Source: Microbacterium kyungheense (GTDB taxonomy: Bacteria > Actinomycetota > Actinomycetes > Actinomycetales > Microbacteriaceae). Taken from it: 64,000 nucleotides of DNA. A program made the translations under genes and the position numbers. This document shows positions 14,827 through 22,899 of this stretch, piece after piece (within the stretch, counting starts at the first letter, position 1; every line of letters begins with the position of its first letter). The stretch spans positions 992,001-1,056,000 of the forward strand of contig NZ_VFPE01000001.1 in NCBI RefSeq assembly GCF_006783905.1, given 5' to 3'. The notes beneath the pieces were generated by a model. That model saw nothing but the letters and a program-made list of their open reading frames with translations. It searched no databases and was not told the DNA's origin.

Positions 14827-16636
14827 CCCCCGCGACGCCGACGAGGTCGGCGAACGTGAAGGTCGCCGGGTTGCTGCGCGGCAGGCTCGGCGCGAACGAG
14901 ACATTGAGGATCGACAGCACATCGCGCTTCAGCATGCGCACGAACGTCTCGGCCACGATCTTCGCGCCGAGCGGCCCGAGCGTCTCGCCTCCCGCCTTTA
15001 CCGCAGCCTCGCGCAGCAGGTAATACCACAGCGGCGTCTTGGCCAGCAGCAGGCCGCCGTCCTTGTTCAGCACCGCCGTCTCGGCCGCGCCGAGTCCCGA
15101 GGTCAGGTCGGCGGAGCTCATCACGGGGACGCCCAGCTCGGCCGCCGTCGCCTGCCCGCTGGGAAGACCCAGCACCAGGCCGCGCACGAGGTTGCGGGCC
15201 GCGAGCACTCCCATCAGCTCGCCCGTGCTGCCGTTCCCGTCGAGGTCCTCCAGCGCGGGGGCGAGAGCGCTGTCGATCTTGCGTGCGCGGTTGAACACCG
15301 GCACCGGGATACCGGTCTCGAAGAACGCGTTGAAGTCGACGACCCAGTTGGAGAACACGGGGGTGCGGTCCACCGAGATGAACGAGAAGACGTCGCTCAT
15401 CGGCTTGGTGCGCAGCGCGAAGTTGAGCCAGTAGTCGTTGCGCACCATGCTGTGCCCGAACCGGTATGCGGCGACCGAGAACTCGACCGGCATCCGGAAC
15501 CTCTTCCCGGGCGCCACCGTCGCGACCGCGTCGTCCACGGCCGCCTGCCCGCAGATGCGGGGGAGGAAGTCGTGCAGCACGGCCCACTGGTAGTGCAGCG
15601 TCACGAGCCGCTTCGCCTCGATGAAGACGTCACCGCTGAACGAGGCGGCCACGAGCAGGTCGACGACGGCGTTGTGGAACCGCAGCATCGCGTGGTGCAG
15701 CTGCGACACGATCAGGTTCTCGTTGTTGCGCGGGTCGCCGATGATGGCCGTCTTCGCCGCCGTCCGCGGCACGTCGAAGTCGGTGTGCTCCAGCATGCCG
15801 GCGTCGCCCGCCGCACCGCCGGCGCCCCCAGGACCGAACGGCAGATTCGTGCCGACCATCAGGCGGAACGCGGATGCCGGCTCCCCAGGCCCCGGCGGCG
15901 CATACAGGAACGCGTCGAGGGCGGGGCCCTTGCCGTACACGCTGTCGAGGTCGAGCACCGGCGACCGCATGTTGTTGATGGTCGTGGCGTCGACGATGGT
16001 GGGCGAGTCGATGGCCGATGACACGTCGAGCGTGATGTCGTGGTCGACGAACTGGCCGACGTACGTGTAGCCCGACGGCGTGACCGAATCGTCCGCCGGC
16101 GCGCCGGTGTCGCCCATGGCGCGGCCGAGCTCCTCCAGGAGCGCCCGGGTGGCGGCGTTCACCGGCAGGCGGCTCGCGGTGCGCGTCGCCGCCTTCGTCA
16201 GATAGCCGAACTTGTCGGCGCAGTCCGACGCGAAGGACGGGAACGGGAAGTACCCGAGTGAGAACTTGGCACCGTGGAATCGTGCGACCGGTCCGCGCAG
16301 GTGCACGAGCGAGTCGCGCACGTCCGCGGGCAGTTCATCCTCATCCACCCGGGGACGCACGGCGGCGATCGATTCGAGGACGGCGTCCACGCCGAAACGC
16401 TGCGCCGGAGGCAGGGCCTCGGCGTCTTTGCGCATCGCCTTCGTGCTGTGCGCGCTCCTGCCCTTCGGCCTCTGGAGCTCGTCGGCGCCGCCGTGCAGGC
16501 CCGGCCTGTGGCGGTCGCCGCCGGCGGGCGGCGCGTCGGCGCCGTCGCCGTCGAGGTGGAGCTGGGCACGCAGGAACGGCTGCGCGCGGAAGGCGTCGGC
16601 GGCCGCTTCGGCGCCCGTCGTGTCTTCTGTAGTCAT
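14813..16636 (-). CDS. Animal-type haem peroxidase (peroxidase/cyclooxygenase superfamily)
   Basis: This 607-aa protein of the animal haem peroxidase family shows the distal-site motif GQFVDHDITLD (distal His about 199, adjacent haem-ester-type Asp). It also has GDPRNNENLIVSQLHHAMLR and, near 405-415, AYRFGHSMVRNDY carrying the probable proximal His. It would oxidise substrates with H2O2, but its target is unknown. No signal peptide or membrane segment is evident, so export is not indicated. Residues 30-80 form a polar Gly/Pro/His-rich insertion before the conserved region. The ATG at 16636 is followed by an acidic start. It overlaps the NUDIX gene tail by 14 nt. Confidence 0.85.
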   Translation of the reverse strand: MTTEDTTGAEAAADAFRAQPFLRAQLHLDGDGADAPPAGGDRHRPGLHGGADELQRPKGRSAHSTKAMRKDAEALPPAQRFGVDAVLESIAAVRPRVDEDELPADVRDSLVHLRGPVARFHGAKFSLGYFPFPSFASDCADKFGYLTKAATRTASRLPVNAATRALLEELGRAMGDTGAPADDSVTPSGYTYVGQFVDHDITLDVSSAIDSPTIVDATTINNMRSPVLDLDSVYGKGPALDAFLYAPPGPGEPASAFRLMVGTNLPFGPGGAGGAAGDAGMLEHTDFDVPRTAAKTAIIGDPRNNENLIVSQLHHAMLRFHNAVVDLLVAASFSGDVFIEAKRLVTLHYQWAVLHDFLPRICGQAAVDDAVATVAPGKRFRMPVEFSVAAYRFGHSMVRNDYWLNFALRTKPMSDVFSFISVDRTPVFSNWVVDFNAFFETGIPVPVFNRARKIDSALAPALEDLDGNGSTGELMGVLAARNLVRGLVLGLPSGQATAAELGVPVMSSADLTSGLGAAETAVLNKDGGLLLAKTPLWYYLLREAAVKAGGETLGPLGAKIVAETFVRMLKRDVLSILNVSFAPSLPRSNPATFTFADLVGVAGVIQP

Positions 16637-16695
16637 GGCTGACCCCTTCCGGTCGGTTGCCGGTAGGGAGGGGCGCAGCCGATCGGCTGATACCG

Positions 16696-17901
16696 TCAGG
16701 CGTCGAGCAGGCGGCGCAGGTGCGCTCCGACGGCGGCCGTCTCGATCAGGAACCCGTCGTGGCCGAAGTCGCTCGCCAGCACGACGGCGCGATCGCCGTC
16801 GAGGGTGTTCGGGATGCCGCGCGCGATGCGGTGCTGCCCGTCGATGGGGAACAGGCGGTCGCTGTCGATGCCCAGCACGAGCGCCGTCGCCGTGACCTGC
16901 GCGAGGGCGTCCTCGATGCCGCCGCGATCACGGCCGACGTCGTGGGAGTTCATCGCCTCGACGAGCGTGATGTACGAGTTCGCATCGAAGCGCCGCGTGA
17001 ACTTGTTGCCGTGGAAGTCGAGGTACGACTCGACCGCGAAACGCCCGCCGTGGCCGAGCGGGCTGACGCCGGACTGCCACGACCGCTGGAACCGCTGGTT
17101 GAGCTCGGTGGGGGAGCGGTAGTTCAGGAGCGCCATGCGCCGTGCCAGCGCGAGCCCCCGCGTGGGTCCGTCGCCGTCGCCCGCGTCGTAGTACTCGCCG
17201 CCCTGGAAGCGGGGATCGATCTGGATCGCCTCGATCTGCACCGAGTTGAGGGCGATCTGATCGGCCGTGTTGACCGGGGGCGACGACAGGATGCCGACGC
17301 GGTGCACGCGGTCGGGGAGACCCACCGCCCACTCCAGCGCGTGCATGCCGCCCATCGAGCCACCGATGACGGCGGCCCATGCATCGATGCCGAGCGCGTC
17401 GGCCAGGCGCACCTGGGCGGCGACCTGGTCGCGGATCGTCAGGTACGGGAAGCGTGAGGCCCACTCGTAGCCGTCGGGACCGATGGAGGCGGGACCCGTG
17501 GACCCTTGGCATCCGCCCAGCATGTTCGGGGCGATGACGAACCACCGGTCGGTGTCGATCGGCGCCCCGGGACCGACGATGTCGTCCCACCAGCCGCTGG
17601 TGGGGTGACCGGGGCCGGCGGCGCCGCGCACGTGGCTGTCACCGGTCAGGGCGTGCAGCACGAGGACGGCGTTGTCGCGCGCGGCGTTGAGCTCTCCCCA
17701 CGACTCGTAGGCGAGCCGGTAGGCGGGCAGCTCGCGCCCCTGCTCGGTGCGGAACGCGCCGAATGCGGCGAACCGGCGATCGCCGAGCGGGTCTCCGTCG
17801 CGCCACGCGCCGGTGGCCGGCGGGCGCCCCAGCAGCTGCCGGGCGTCGGCCTCCGTCACCGGTGCGCTCGGCACCGTGTCTTCGGAGGTCTGCCAGTCCA
17901 T
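16696..17901 (-). CDS. metX: Homoserine O-acetyltransferase
   Basis: This 401-aa alpha/beta-hydrolase-fold enzyme transfers acetyl from acetyl-CoA to homoserine, the first committed step of methionine synthesis. It shows LVLHALTGDSHVRG, NMLGGCQGSTGP, the nucleophile elbow VIGGSMGGMHALEW, HGNKFTRRFDANSYI, the catalytic acid in LGIDSDRLFP, and His in DFGHDGFLIE. It lies downstream of metY on the same strand. The 202-bp gap contains a strong hairpin and a 26-nt direct repeat, so the two genes are probably not one simple operon. The start MDWQTSED at 17901 is the only good candidate. Confidence 0.95.
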   Translation of the reverse strand: MDWQTSEDTVPSAPVTEADARQLLGRPPATGAWRDGDPLGDRRFAAFGAFRTEQGRELPAYRLAYESWGELNAARDNAVLVLHALTGDSHVRGAAGPGHPTSGWWDDIVGPGAPIDTDRWFVIAPNMLGGCQGSTGPASIGPDGYEWASRFPYLTIRDQVAAQVRLADALGIDAWAAVIGGSMGGMHALEWAVGLPDRVHRVGILSSPPVNTADQIALNSVQIEAIQIDPRFQGGEYYDAGDGDGPTRGLALARRMALLNYRSPTELNQRFQRSWQSGVSPLGHGGRFAVESYLDFHGNKFTRRFDANSYITLVEAMNSHDVGRDRGGIEDALAQVTATALVLGIDSDRLFPIDGQHRIARGIPNTLDGDRAVVLASDFGHDGFLIETAAVGAHLRRLLDA

Positions 17902-17957
17902 TCGCCCATTCTCTCGTGAACCGCCGGGGTTCCCCCGCGCATTACGCAGCCTGCGGT

Positions 17958-18023
17958 TCCGGCGAGTCGCCGGGACCGTGGGCTCCGGCCGGCCGAATCC
18001 GGCGAGTCGGCAGGAACGTGGGC
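17958..18023. repeat. Direct repeat of a 26-nt unit upstream of metX
   Basis: Units at 17958-17983 and 17998-18023 share TCCGGCGAGTCG, then differ at three positions up to CGTGGGC. The 40-nt period is close to four helical turns, so paired regulator sites are possible. Confidence 0.6.
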
Positions 18024-18044
18024 GGGGGCTCAGCAGGAGATGAC

Positions 18045-18085
18045 GGATGCCTCGGCCCGACGCAGAACGTCGGGCCGAGGCATCC
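18045..18085 (-). terminator. 18-bp perfect stem-loop between metY and metX
   Basis: GGATGCCTCGGCCCGACG (18045-18062) pairs perfectly with 18068-18085 around a 5-nt loop, 18 nt past the metY stop. It has no T-run. It is again capped by an inverted GGATGCC pair. Confidence 0.7.
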
Positions 18086-18103
18086 GGTCCCTGAGGAGGG
18101 GTC

Positions 18104-19426
18104 TTAGGCGCGAGCGGCCTCCGACACGCGGCGCGCAGCGGCCAGAGCCTGCTCGAGGTCGGCCTTGAGGTCGTCGATGTTCTCGAGACCGACCGACAGC
18201 CGCACGAGGCCCGGGGTCACACCGGTCGTGAGCTGCTGCTCGGGCGTGAGCTGCGAGTGGGTCGTCGAGGCCGGGTGGATGACGAGCGAGCGCACGTCGC
18301 CGATGTTGGCGAGGTGGCTGAACAGCGACAGCGAGTTGACGAACTCGCGGCCCGCCTCGACCCCGCCCTTGAGCTCGAACGACAGCACCGCCCCGACGCC
18401 CTTGGGGGCGTACTGGTTCGCAGCCGCGTACCAGGGCGACGTGGGCAGGCCCGAGTAGTTCACCGACGCGACGTCGGCGTGGTTCTCGAGCCACTCCGCG
18501 ATCTCCTGCGCGTTCTGCACGTGACGCTCGACGCGCAGCGACAGGGTCTCGATGCCCTGGATGAGCAGCCACGCGCTGTTCGGGGCGATCGCGGCGCCGA
18601 GGTCGCGCAGCAGCTGCACGCGGGCCTTGATGATGTAGGCCAGGCCGTCGCCGACCGCGGCCGTGTAGGACGCACCGTGGTACGAGGGGTCCGGAACGGT
18701 CAGCCCCGGGAACTTGTCGACGTTCTTCGACCACTCGAACGTGCCGCCGTCGACGATGACGCCGCCGATGGTCGTGCCGTGGCCGCCGAGGAACTTCGTG
18801 GCCGAGTGGATGACGATGTCGGCGCCGTGCTCGAACGGGCGGATGAGGTACGGCGTCGCGATCGTGTTGTCGACGATGAGCGGCACCCCGCTCTCGTGGG
18901 CGATGTCGGCGACCGTGCGGATGTCGAGCACGTTGATCTTCGGGTTGCCGATCGTCTCGGCGAAGAACAGCTTCGTGTTCGGGCGCACCGCACGGCGCCA
19001 CTCCTCGGCGTCGTCCTGGTTCTCGACGAACGTGACCTCGATGCCGAGCTTGGCGAGCGTGTACTTGAAGAGGTTGTACGTGCCGCCGTAGATGGAGCTC
19101 GACGCCACGAAGTGGTCGCCCGCCTCGGCGATGTTCAGGATCGCGAAGGTCGACGCCGCCTGGCCGCTGGCGAGCAGGAGGGCACCGGTGCCGCCCTCGA
19201 GCGCGGCGACGCGCTCCTCGACGACCGCCTGGGTCGGGTTCTGGATGCGCGTGTAGATGTTGCCGAACTCGGCCAGCGCGAACAGGTTCGCGGCGTGGTC
19301 GGTGTTGTCGAACACGTACGACGTGGTCTGGTAGATCGGCGTGGCGCGAGCCTTCGTGACCGGGTCGGGCTGGGCGCCCGAGTGGATCTGCTTGGTCTCG
19401 AAACGCCAGTTCTCGGAAGCGGCCAT
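18104..19426 (-). CDS. metY: O-acetylhomoserine aminocarboxypropyltransferase/sulfhydrylase
   Basis: This 440-aa fold-type I PLP enzyme joins O-acetylhomoserine with sulfide to give homocysteine. It shows ARATPIYQTTSYVFDNTDHA, the tyrosine and arginine loop NIYTRIQNPTQAVVEERVAA, ALLLASGQAAS, VDNTIATPYLIRPFEHGAD, and the PLP lysine in IVIHSATKFLGGHGT. The length is typical of MetY and longer than MetB. The ATG at 19426 has AGGAGA 6 nt upstream. metX follows on the same strand, completing direct sulfhydrylation. Confidence 0.95.
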   Translation of the reverse strand: MAASENWRFETKQIHSGAQPDPVTKARATPIYQTTSYVFDNTDHAANLFALAEFGNIYTRIQNPTQAVVEERVAALEGGTGALLLASGQAASTFAILNIAEAGDHFVASSSIYGGTYNLFKYTLAKLGIEVTFVENQDDAEEWRRAVRPNTKLFFAETIGNPKINVLDIRTVADIAHESGVPLIVDNTIATPYLIRPFEHGADIVIHSATKFLGGHGTTIGGVIVDGGTFEWSKNVDKFPGLTVPDPSYHGASYTAAVGDGLAYIIKARVQLLRDLGAAIAPNSAWLLIQGIETLSLRVERHVQNAQEIAEWLENHADVASVNYSGLPTSPWYAAANQYAPKGVGAVLSFELKGGVEAGREFVNSLSLFSHLANIGDVRSLVIHPASTTHSQLTPEQQLTTGVTPGLVRLSVGLENIDDLKADLEQALAAARRVSEAARA

Positions 19427-19503
19427 GGCTGTCTCCTGCGGGTCGGGTGCCGGGTCGGATCCCGGGTGACGGATGCCGGGAGCCCTCGCCCCCGATGCGT
19501 TCG

Positions 19504-19530
19504 AGAGTACGGATCCCGCCCGCTTGTCAA
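19504..19530 (-). promoter_or_regulatory. Putative metY promoter
   Basis: On the minus strand, TTGACA (19530-19525) and TACTCT (19509-19504) are separated by 15 nt. This leaves a leader of about 75 nt before the metY ATG. The spacer is short. Confidence 0.4.
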
Positions 19531-19544
19531 CAACGCGGGGGAAA

Positions 19545-19556
19545 TGTGACGTCACA
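19545..19556. promoter_or_regulatory. 12-bp perfect dyad upstream of the metY promoter
   Basis: TGTGACGTCACA lies about 15 nt upstream of the TTGACA box. It could bind a regulator of sulfur amino acid genes; it does not match the corynebacterial McbR site that I recall. Confidence 0.4.
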
Positions 19557-19599
19557 CTCGCGGCGCCCCCTCTCTCGCGATGCCCCCTTCTTTTCTCGG

Positions 19600-19656
19600 T
19601 GACTTGGCGTATATGTACGACTCGCCGGGCGTGTCGCGTACATATACGCCAAGTCA
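19600..19656. repeat. Palindromic repeat family P, copy 1 (solitary)
   Basis: Arms of 20 nt match perfectly: TGACTTGGCGTATATGTACG at 19600-19619 and its reverse complement at 19637-19656. The centre (19620-19636) pairs imperfectly. The same arms occur at 60368-60427 and 61484-61540. Here the element lies between divergent metY and SDR genes, with no AbiEi-like gene. Confidence 0.92.
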
Positions 19657-19676
19657 ACGAGGGGGCTGGGGGTGGG

Positions 19677-19682
19677 TAGCGT
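19677..19682 (+). promoter_or_regulatory. Putative -10 box of the SDR gene
   Basis: TAGCGT ends 7 nt before the ATG at 19690. It lies 20 nt after a P-family palindrome. Confidence 0.4.
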
Positions 19683-19689
19683 GGAGGGC

Positions 19690-20478
19690 ATGACGACCAG
19701 ACGTGCAGTGGTGACCGGGGCGAGCTCGGGGATCGGCGAGGCGGCGGCGCGCGCGTTGCGTGCGAGCGGCTGGGACGTGGTGGCGGTCGCGCGGCGCGCG
19801 GACAGGCTGGCGGCGCTGGAGTCCGAGACGGGGGCGGTCGCCTTCGCCGCGGATCTGACGACGGATGCCGACGTCGAAGCGCTCGCCGGGTTCCTCGCGG
19901 ATTCCGGCCCGGTGCACGCGCTCGTGCACGTGGCCGGCGGTGCGCGCGGCACCGATCGGGTCGAGGACGGCCGCGTCGAGGACTGGCGCTGGATGTTCGA
20001 GGCCAACGTGCTGTCGGCGCAGCGCCTCGTCGCGGCGCTCCTGCCGCTGCTGCGGCGCGCGGCGGCCGCCGACGGGCACGCCGACACGCTCTTCGTGACC
20101 TCGACGGCCGCGCAGACCGCGTACGCGGGCGGCGCGGGATACAACGCGGCCAAGGCGGGGGAGTCGATGCTCGCGCATGCGCTGCGCCTGGAGCTCAACG
20201 GCGAGCCGATCCGCGTGATCGAGGTGGCGCCCGGAATGGTCTACACGCCGGAGTTCGCGCTCAACCGCCTGGGCGGCGACAGCGTGGCGGCCGAGCGCGT
20301 GTACGAGGGTGTGGAGAACCCTCTCACCGCCGAGGACGTCGCCGATGTCATCGCGTACGCCGTGAATGCGCCGGGGCACGTCAACCTCGACCTGATCACG
20401 ATGCGCCCGGTCGCGCAGTCCGCGCAGTTCCTGCTGGCGCGCGGGGCGCTGCGCCCGCGCGGGGTCGACAGCCCCTGA
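19690..20478 (+). CDS. Short-chain dehydrogenase/reductase
   Basis: This 262-aa Rossmann-fold oxidoreductase has the glycine motif VVTGASSGIGEAAARAL, an arginine pair after beta-2 (ARRADRL) suggesting NADP(H), and the catalytic motif YNAAKAGESMLAHAL preceded by VTSTAAQTAYAGG. The C-terminus resembles the serine 3-dehydrogenase/YdfG-like group (DVADVIAYAVNAPGHVNLDLI). The exact substrate is unknown. The ATG at 19690 has GGAGGG just upstream. Confidence 0.9.
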   Translation: MTTRRAVVTGASSGIGEAAARALRASGWDVVAVARRADRLAALESETGAVAFAADLTTDADVEALAGFLADSGPVHALVHVAGGARGTDRVEDGRVEDWRWMFEANVLSAQRLVAALLPLLRRAAAADGHADTLFVTSTAAQTAYAGGAGYNAAKAGESMLAHALRLELNGEPIRVIEVAPGMVYTPEFALNRLGGDSVAAERVYEGVENPLTAEDVADVIAYAVNAPGHVNLDLITMRPVAQSAQFLLARGALRPRGVDSP

Positions 20479-20503
20479 TCGTCCGACATCGACGGAGGGA
20501 CGT

Positions 20504-20521
20504 GGATGCCGTCCGGCATCC
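20504..20521. terminator. Inverted GGATGCCG pair between convergent genes
   Basis: GGATGCCG (20504-20511) and CGGCATCC (20514-20521) are separated by 2 nt. They lie between the SDR gene and the convergent MFS gene, so they may terminate both. Confidence 0.5.
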
Positions 20522-20547
20522 CCGTCCGCCGGTCTGTCTCGTCCGCG

Positions 20548-22080
20548 TCAGATGATCCGGGACTCGCCCGTCGCCGCCACGTCATCCTCGGCGGCGACCG
20601 CGTCGGCCGACGCCTCGGGGTCGCCGAACGCGACCTTCGGCACGAAGAAGAGCAGCACCGCGGCGACGAACCCGCCGGCGGCGCAGATCGCCCACACCGT
20701 CATGTAGCCGCCGAGCGATGCGGCGGTCTGGCTCGCGACAGCGCCCGCACCGGCCGCCAGCACGACACCGAACACCGCCGACGCGAAGGTGCCGCCGATC
20801 GTCTTGGTGGTGTTCGTGAGCGCGGACGCGATGCCGGTCTGCCCGTGCGGAGCGGCCGCGGCGGCGGCCGCCGGGAGGGCGCCGACGAGGGCGCCCGAGC
20901 CGACGCCGGCGATCGAGAGGTTGAGCAGCACCTGCCAGAGCTCGGTGTGGAACGGCAGGAACAGCGTGTAGCCGATGCCCACGAGGGCCGAGGCGACGAT
21001 GAGGATCAGGCGCGGGTTCGCGCGGCGCGAGGTCACCGCGAACAGCACGGCTCCGACGATCAGCGACACGAGGTACACGCCGATGACGTTGGAGCGGGCA
21101 GTCGCGTCGAGGCCCAGGCCGTAGCCGAGCGACGAGTCCGTGCCGGCATAGGTGGACAGCGGACCCTGGGCGCCCAGGAGGCTGATGCCGACGAGGAACG
21201 CGGTTGCCTGCACGGGCCACATCTCGGGGCGCCGGAGCACGCGGATGTCGATCGCAGGATCGGGTTGGCGCAGCTCGTATCGCACGAACCAGACGAAGAC
21301 CGCGACGCCTCCGGCCAGCAGCGCGGCGACCCACGCCCAGCCGCCGGGACCGAGACCGAGCTCGCCGATCATCCGCATGTAGACGAGCGCACCGGTGACG
21401 AGCAGGAGACCCCACGCGAGGATCACGAAGCCCCACGTGTCCAGGCGCCGTCCGGGAAGCGGCTCGGACTCGGGGACGCCCAGCCAGATCACGAGTGCGA
21501 TGAGCGTCACCGCGATCGCCGGCACGAGAAGGGTGATCCGCAGGTCGCCGCCGGTCGCCGCGAAGATGCGGCCCGCGGCGAGGGCGCCGATGATGGCGCC
21601 CGCCTCCAGACCGACGACCAGCAGGCCGGCCGCGCGGCGCGTGAGCGAGGTGCCGCGGTTCTGCCGGCGTCCGCGCTCGAAGATGAGCGCGATCTCCAGT
21701 GGCAGCCACACGACGTAGAAGCCCTGCAGGGCCCACGCCACCAGGAAGCTCCAGAAGTCGCCGGCGAACGCCAGCCACCAGCTCGCCGCCGCGGTGAGGA
21801 TCGCCGCGACGAGCAGGATCTTCTTGTGGCCGTACATGTCGCCGAGCTTCGCCATCACGGGCACCACGAGGGCCGACAGCAGCAGCTGCGCCGCCTCGAA
21901 CCAGTTGACGTCCGAATCGTGGATGCCGAGCGAGGTCACGATGTCGCTGAACAGTGGCACGTAGAAGCCCTGCAGGATGCCGCTCGTCAGTTCGACGAGG
22001 ACGAACCACCCGATGAGACCGGCGGTGATGCCGAGGGCGGAGCCGCGCAGGCGATCGGCGGCGGAGGAGGCGCGAGACAC
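20548..22080 (-). CDS. MFS transporter (DHA2-like)
   Basis: This 510-aa, roughly 14-helix transporter shows GWFVLVELTSGILQGFYVPL, the loop motif KLGDMYGHKKILLVAAIL, GLLVVGLEAGAIIGALAAG, and a long hydrophobic second half with an Ala-rich loop followed by PHGQTGIASALTNTTKTIGG. The C-terminus is acidic and cytosolic. It resembles drug-type exporters; the substrate is unknown. It starts with GTG at 22080, 9 nt after a TATATC box, in a compact divergent region with ung. Confidence 0.88.
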   Translation of the reverse strand: MSRASSAADRLRGSALGITAGLIGWFVLVELTSGILQGFYVPLFSDIVTSLGIHDSDVNWFEAAQLLLSALVVPVMAKLGDMYGHKKILLVAAILTAAASWWLAFAGDFWSFLVAWALQGFYVVWLPLEIALIFERGRRQNRGTSLTRRAAGLLVVGLEAGAIIGALAAGRIFAATGGDLRITLLVPAIAVTLIALVIWLGVPESEPLPGRRLDTWGFVILAWGLLLVTGALVYMRMIGELGLGPGGWAWVAALLAGGVAVFVWFVRYELRQPDPAIDIRVLRRPEMWPVQATAFLVGISLLGAQGPLSTYAGTDSSLGYGLGLDATARSNVIGVYLVSLIVGAVLFAVTSRRANPRLILIVASALVGIGYTLFLPFHTELWQVLLNLSIAGVGSGALVGALPAAAAAAAPHGQTGIASALTNTTKTIGGTFASAVFGVVLAAGAGAVASQTAASLGGYMTVWAICAAGGFVAAVLLFFVPKVAFGDPEASADAVAAEDDVAATGESRII

Positions 22081-22089
22081 GACGGTGAG

Positions 22090-22095
22090 GATATA
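22090..22095 (-). promoter_or_regulatory. Putative -10 box of the DHA2-like MFS gene
   Basis: TATATC on the minus strand ends 9 nt before the GTG at 22080, implying a leaderless mRNA. Confidence 0.4.
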
Positions 22096-22108
22096 ACAGC
22101 GCGCGTCC

Positions 22109-22114
22109 TAGTCT
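22109..22114 (+). promoter_or_regulatory. Putative -10 box upstream of ung
   Basis: TAGTCT lies 51 nt before the ung ATG and 13 nt before an ATG at 22128 that opens a 15-codon ORF overlapping the ung start. Confidence 0.4.
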
Positions 22115-22165
22115 GGAGGGCGTGTGGATGACGACCCCCTGCCCCTCCTCTGAACGGCCCCGCGC

Positions 22166-22882
22166 ATGGCGATGACCCTGCCGGAGCTCGCCGACGCGGG
22201 CCTCATGGACCCGGGCTGGGCCGACGCGCTGGAACCCGTCGCTCCCGACATCGCGGCGCTCGGCGAACGGCTGCGCGGCGAGGTCGCCGCGGGGCGCCAC
22301 TATCTGCCGGCGGGGGACCGGGTGCTGCGCGCGTTCCAGCGGCCGCTCGCGGACGTCAAGGTGCTGATCGTCGGCCAGGACCCGTACCCCACGCCGGGGC
22401 ACCCGATCGGTCTCTCCTTCGCCGTGGACGCGCACGTCCGCCCGCTCCCGCGGAGCCTCGCCAACATCTACCAGGAGCTCGAGTCCGACCTCGGCATCCC
22501 GCGCGCGGCGCACGGCGACCTGTCGGCGTGGAGCGATCAGGGCGTCATGCTGCTGAACCGCGTGCTGACGGTCGCGCCGGGGGCGCCGGCATCCCATCGC
22601 GGCTGGGGGTGGGAGAAGGTCACCGAGCACGCGATCCGCACGCTCGTCGCTCGCGACCGCCCGCTCGTCGCGATCCTGTGGGGGAGGGATGCCGCGAACC
22701 TGCGCTCGATGCTCGGGTCGACGCCGATCATCGAGTCGCCGCATCCGTCCCCCCTGTCGGCCAGCCGCGGCTTCTTCGGCTCGAAGCCGTTCTCGCGCGC
22801 CAACGAACTGCTCGCCCAGCAGGGCGCCGCCCCGGTGGCCTGGGCGCTGCCGGCACAGACCGACTCCGCGCTGCCCGCCTGA
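22166..22882 (+). CDS. ung: Uracil-DNA glycosylase, family 1
   Basis: This 238-aa base-excision repair enzyme removes uracil from DNA. It carries the water-activating motif [20 protein letters not shown] (catalytic Asp about 73) and the minor-groove loop [20 protein letters not shown] (His about 192), with LLNRVLTV between them. Its length matches the family. Two in-frame starts exist, ATG 22166 and ATG 22172. The latter overlaps the stop of a short upstream ORF by an ATGA, so the true start is uncertain by two codons. Confidence 0.96.
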   Translation: MAMTLPELADAGLMDPGWADALEPVAPDIAALGERLRGEVAAGRHYLPAGDRVLRAFQRPLADVKVLIVGQDPYPTPGHPIGLSFAVDAHVRPLPRSLANIYQELESDLGIPRAAHGDLSAWSDQGVMLLNRVLTVAPGAPASHRGWGWEKVTEHAIRTLVARDRPLVAILWGRDAANLRSMLGSTPIIESPHPSPLSASRGFFGSKPFSRANELLAQQGAAPVAWALPAQTDSALPA

Positions 22883-22899
22883 CCCGGTCGGAGGACCGC

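Noticed and set aside
19427..19560. SAM riboswitch before metY
   Set aside because: No SAM-I, SAM-II or SAM-IV core sequence is visible; only a promoter-like pair and a 12-bp dyad are present.
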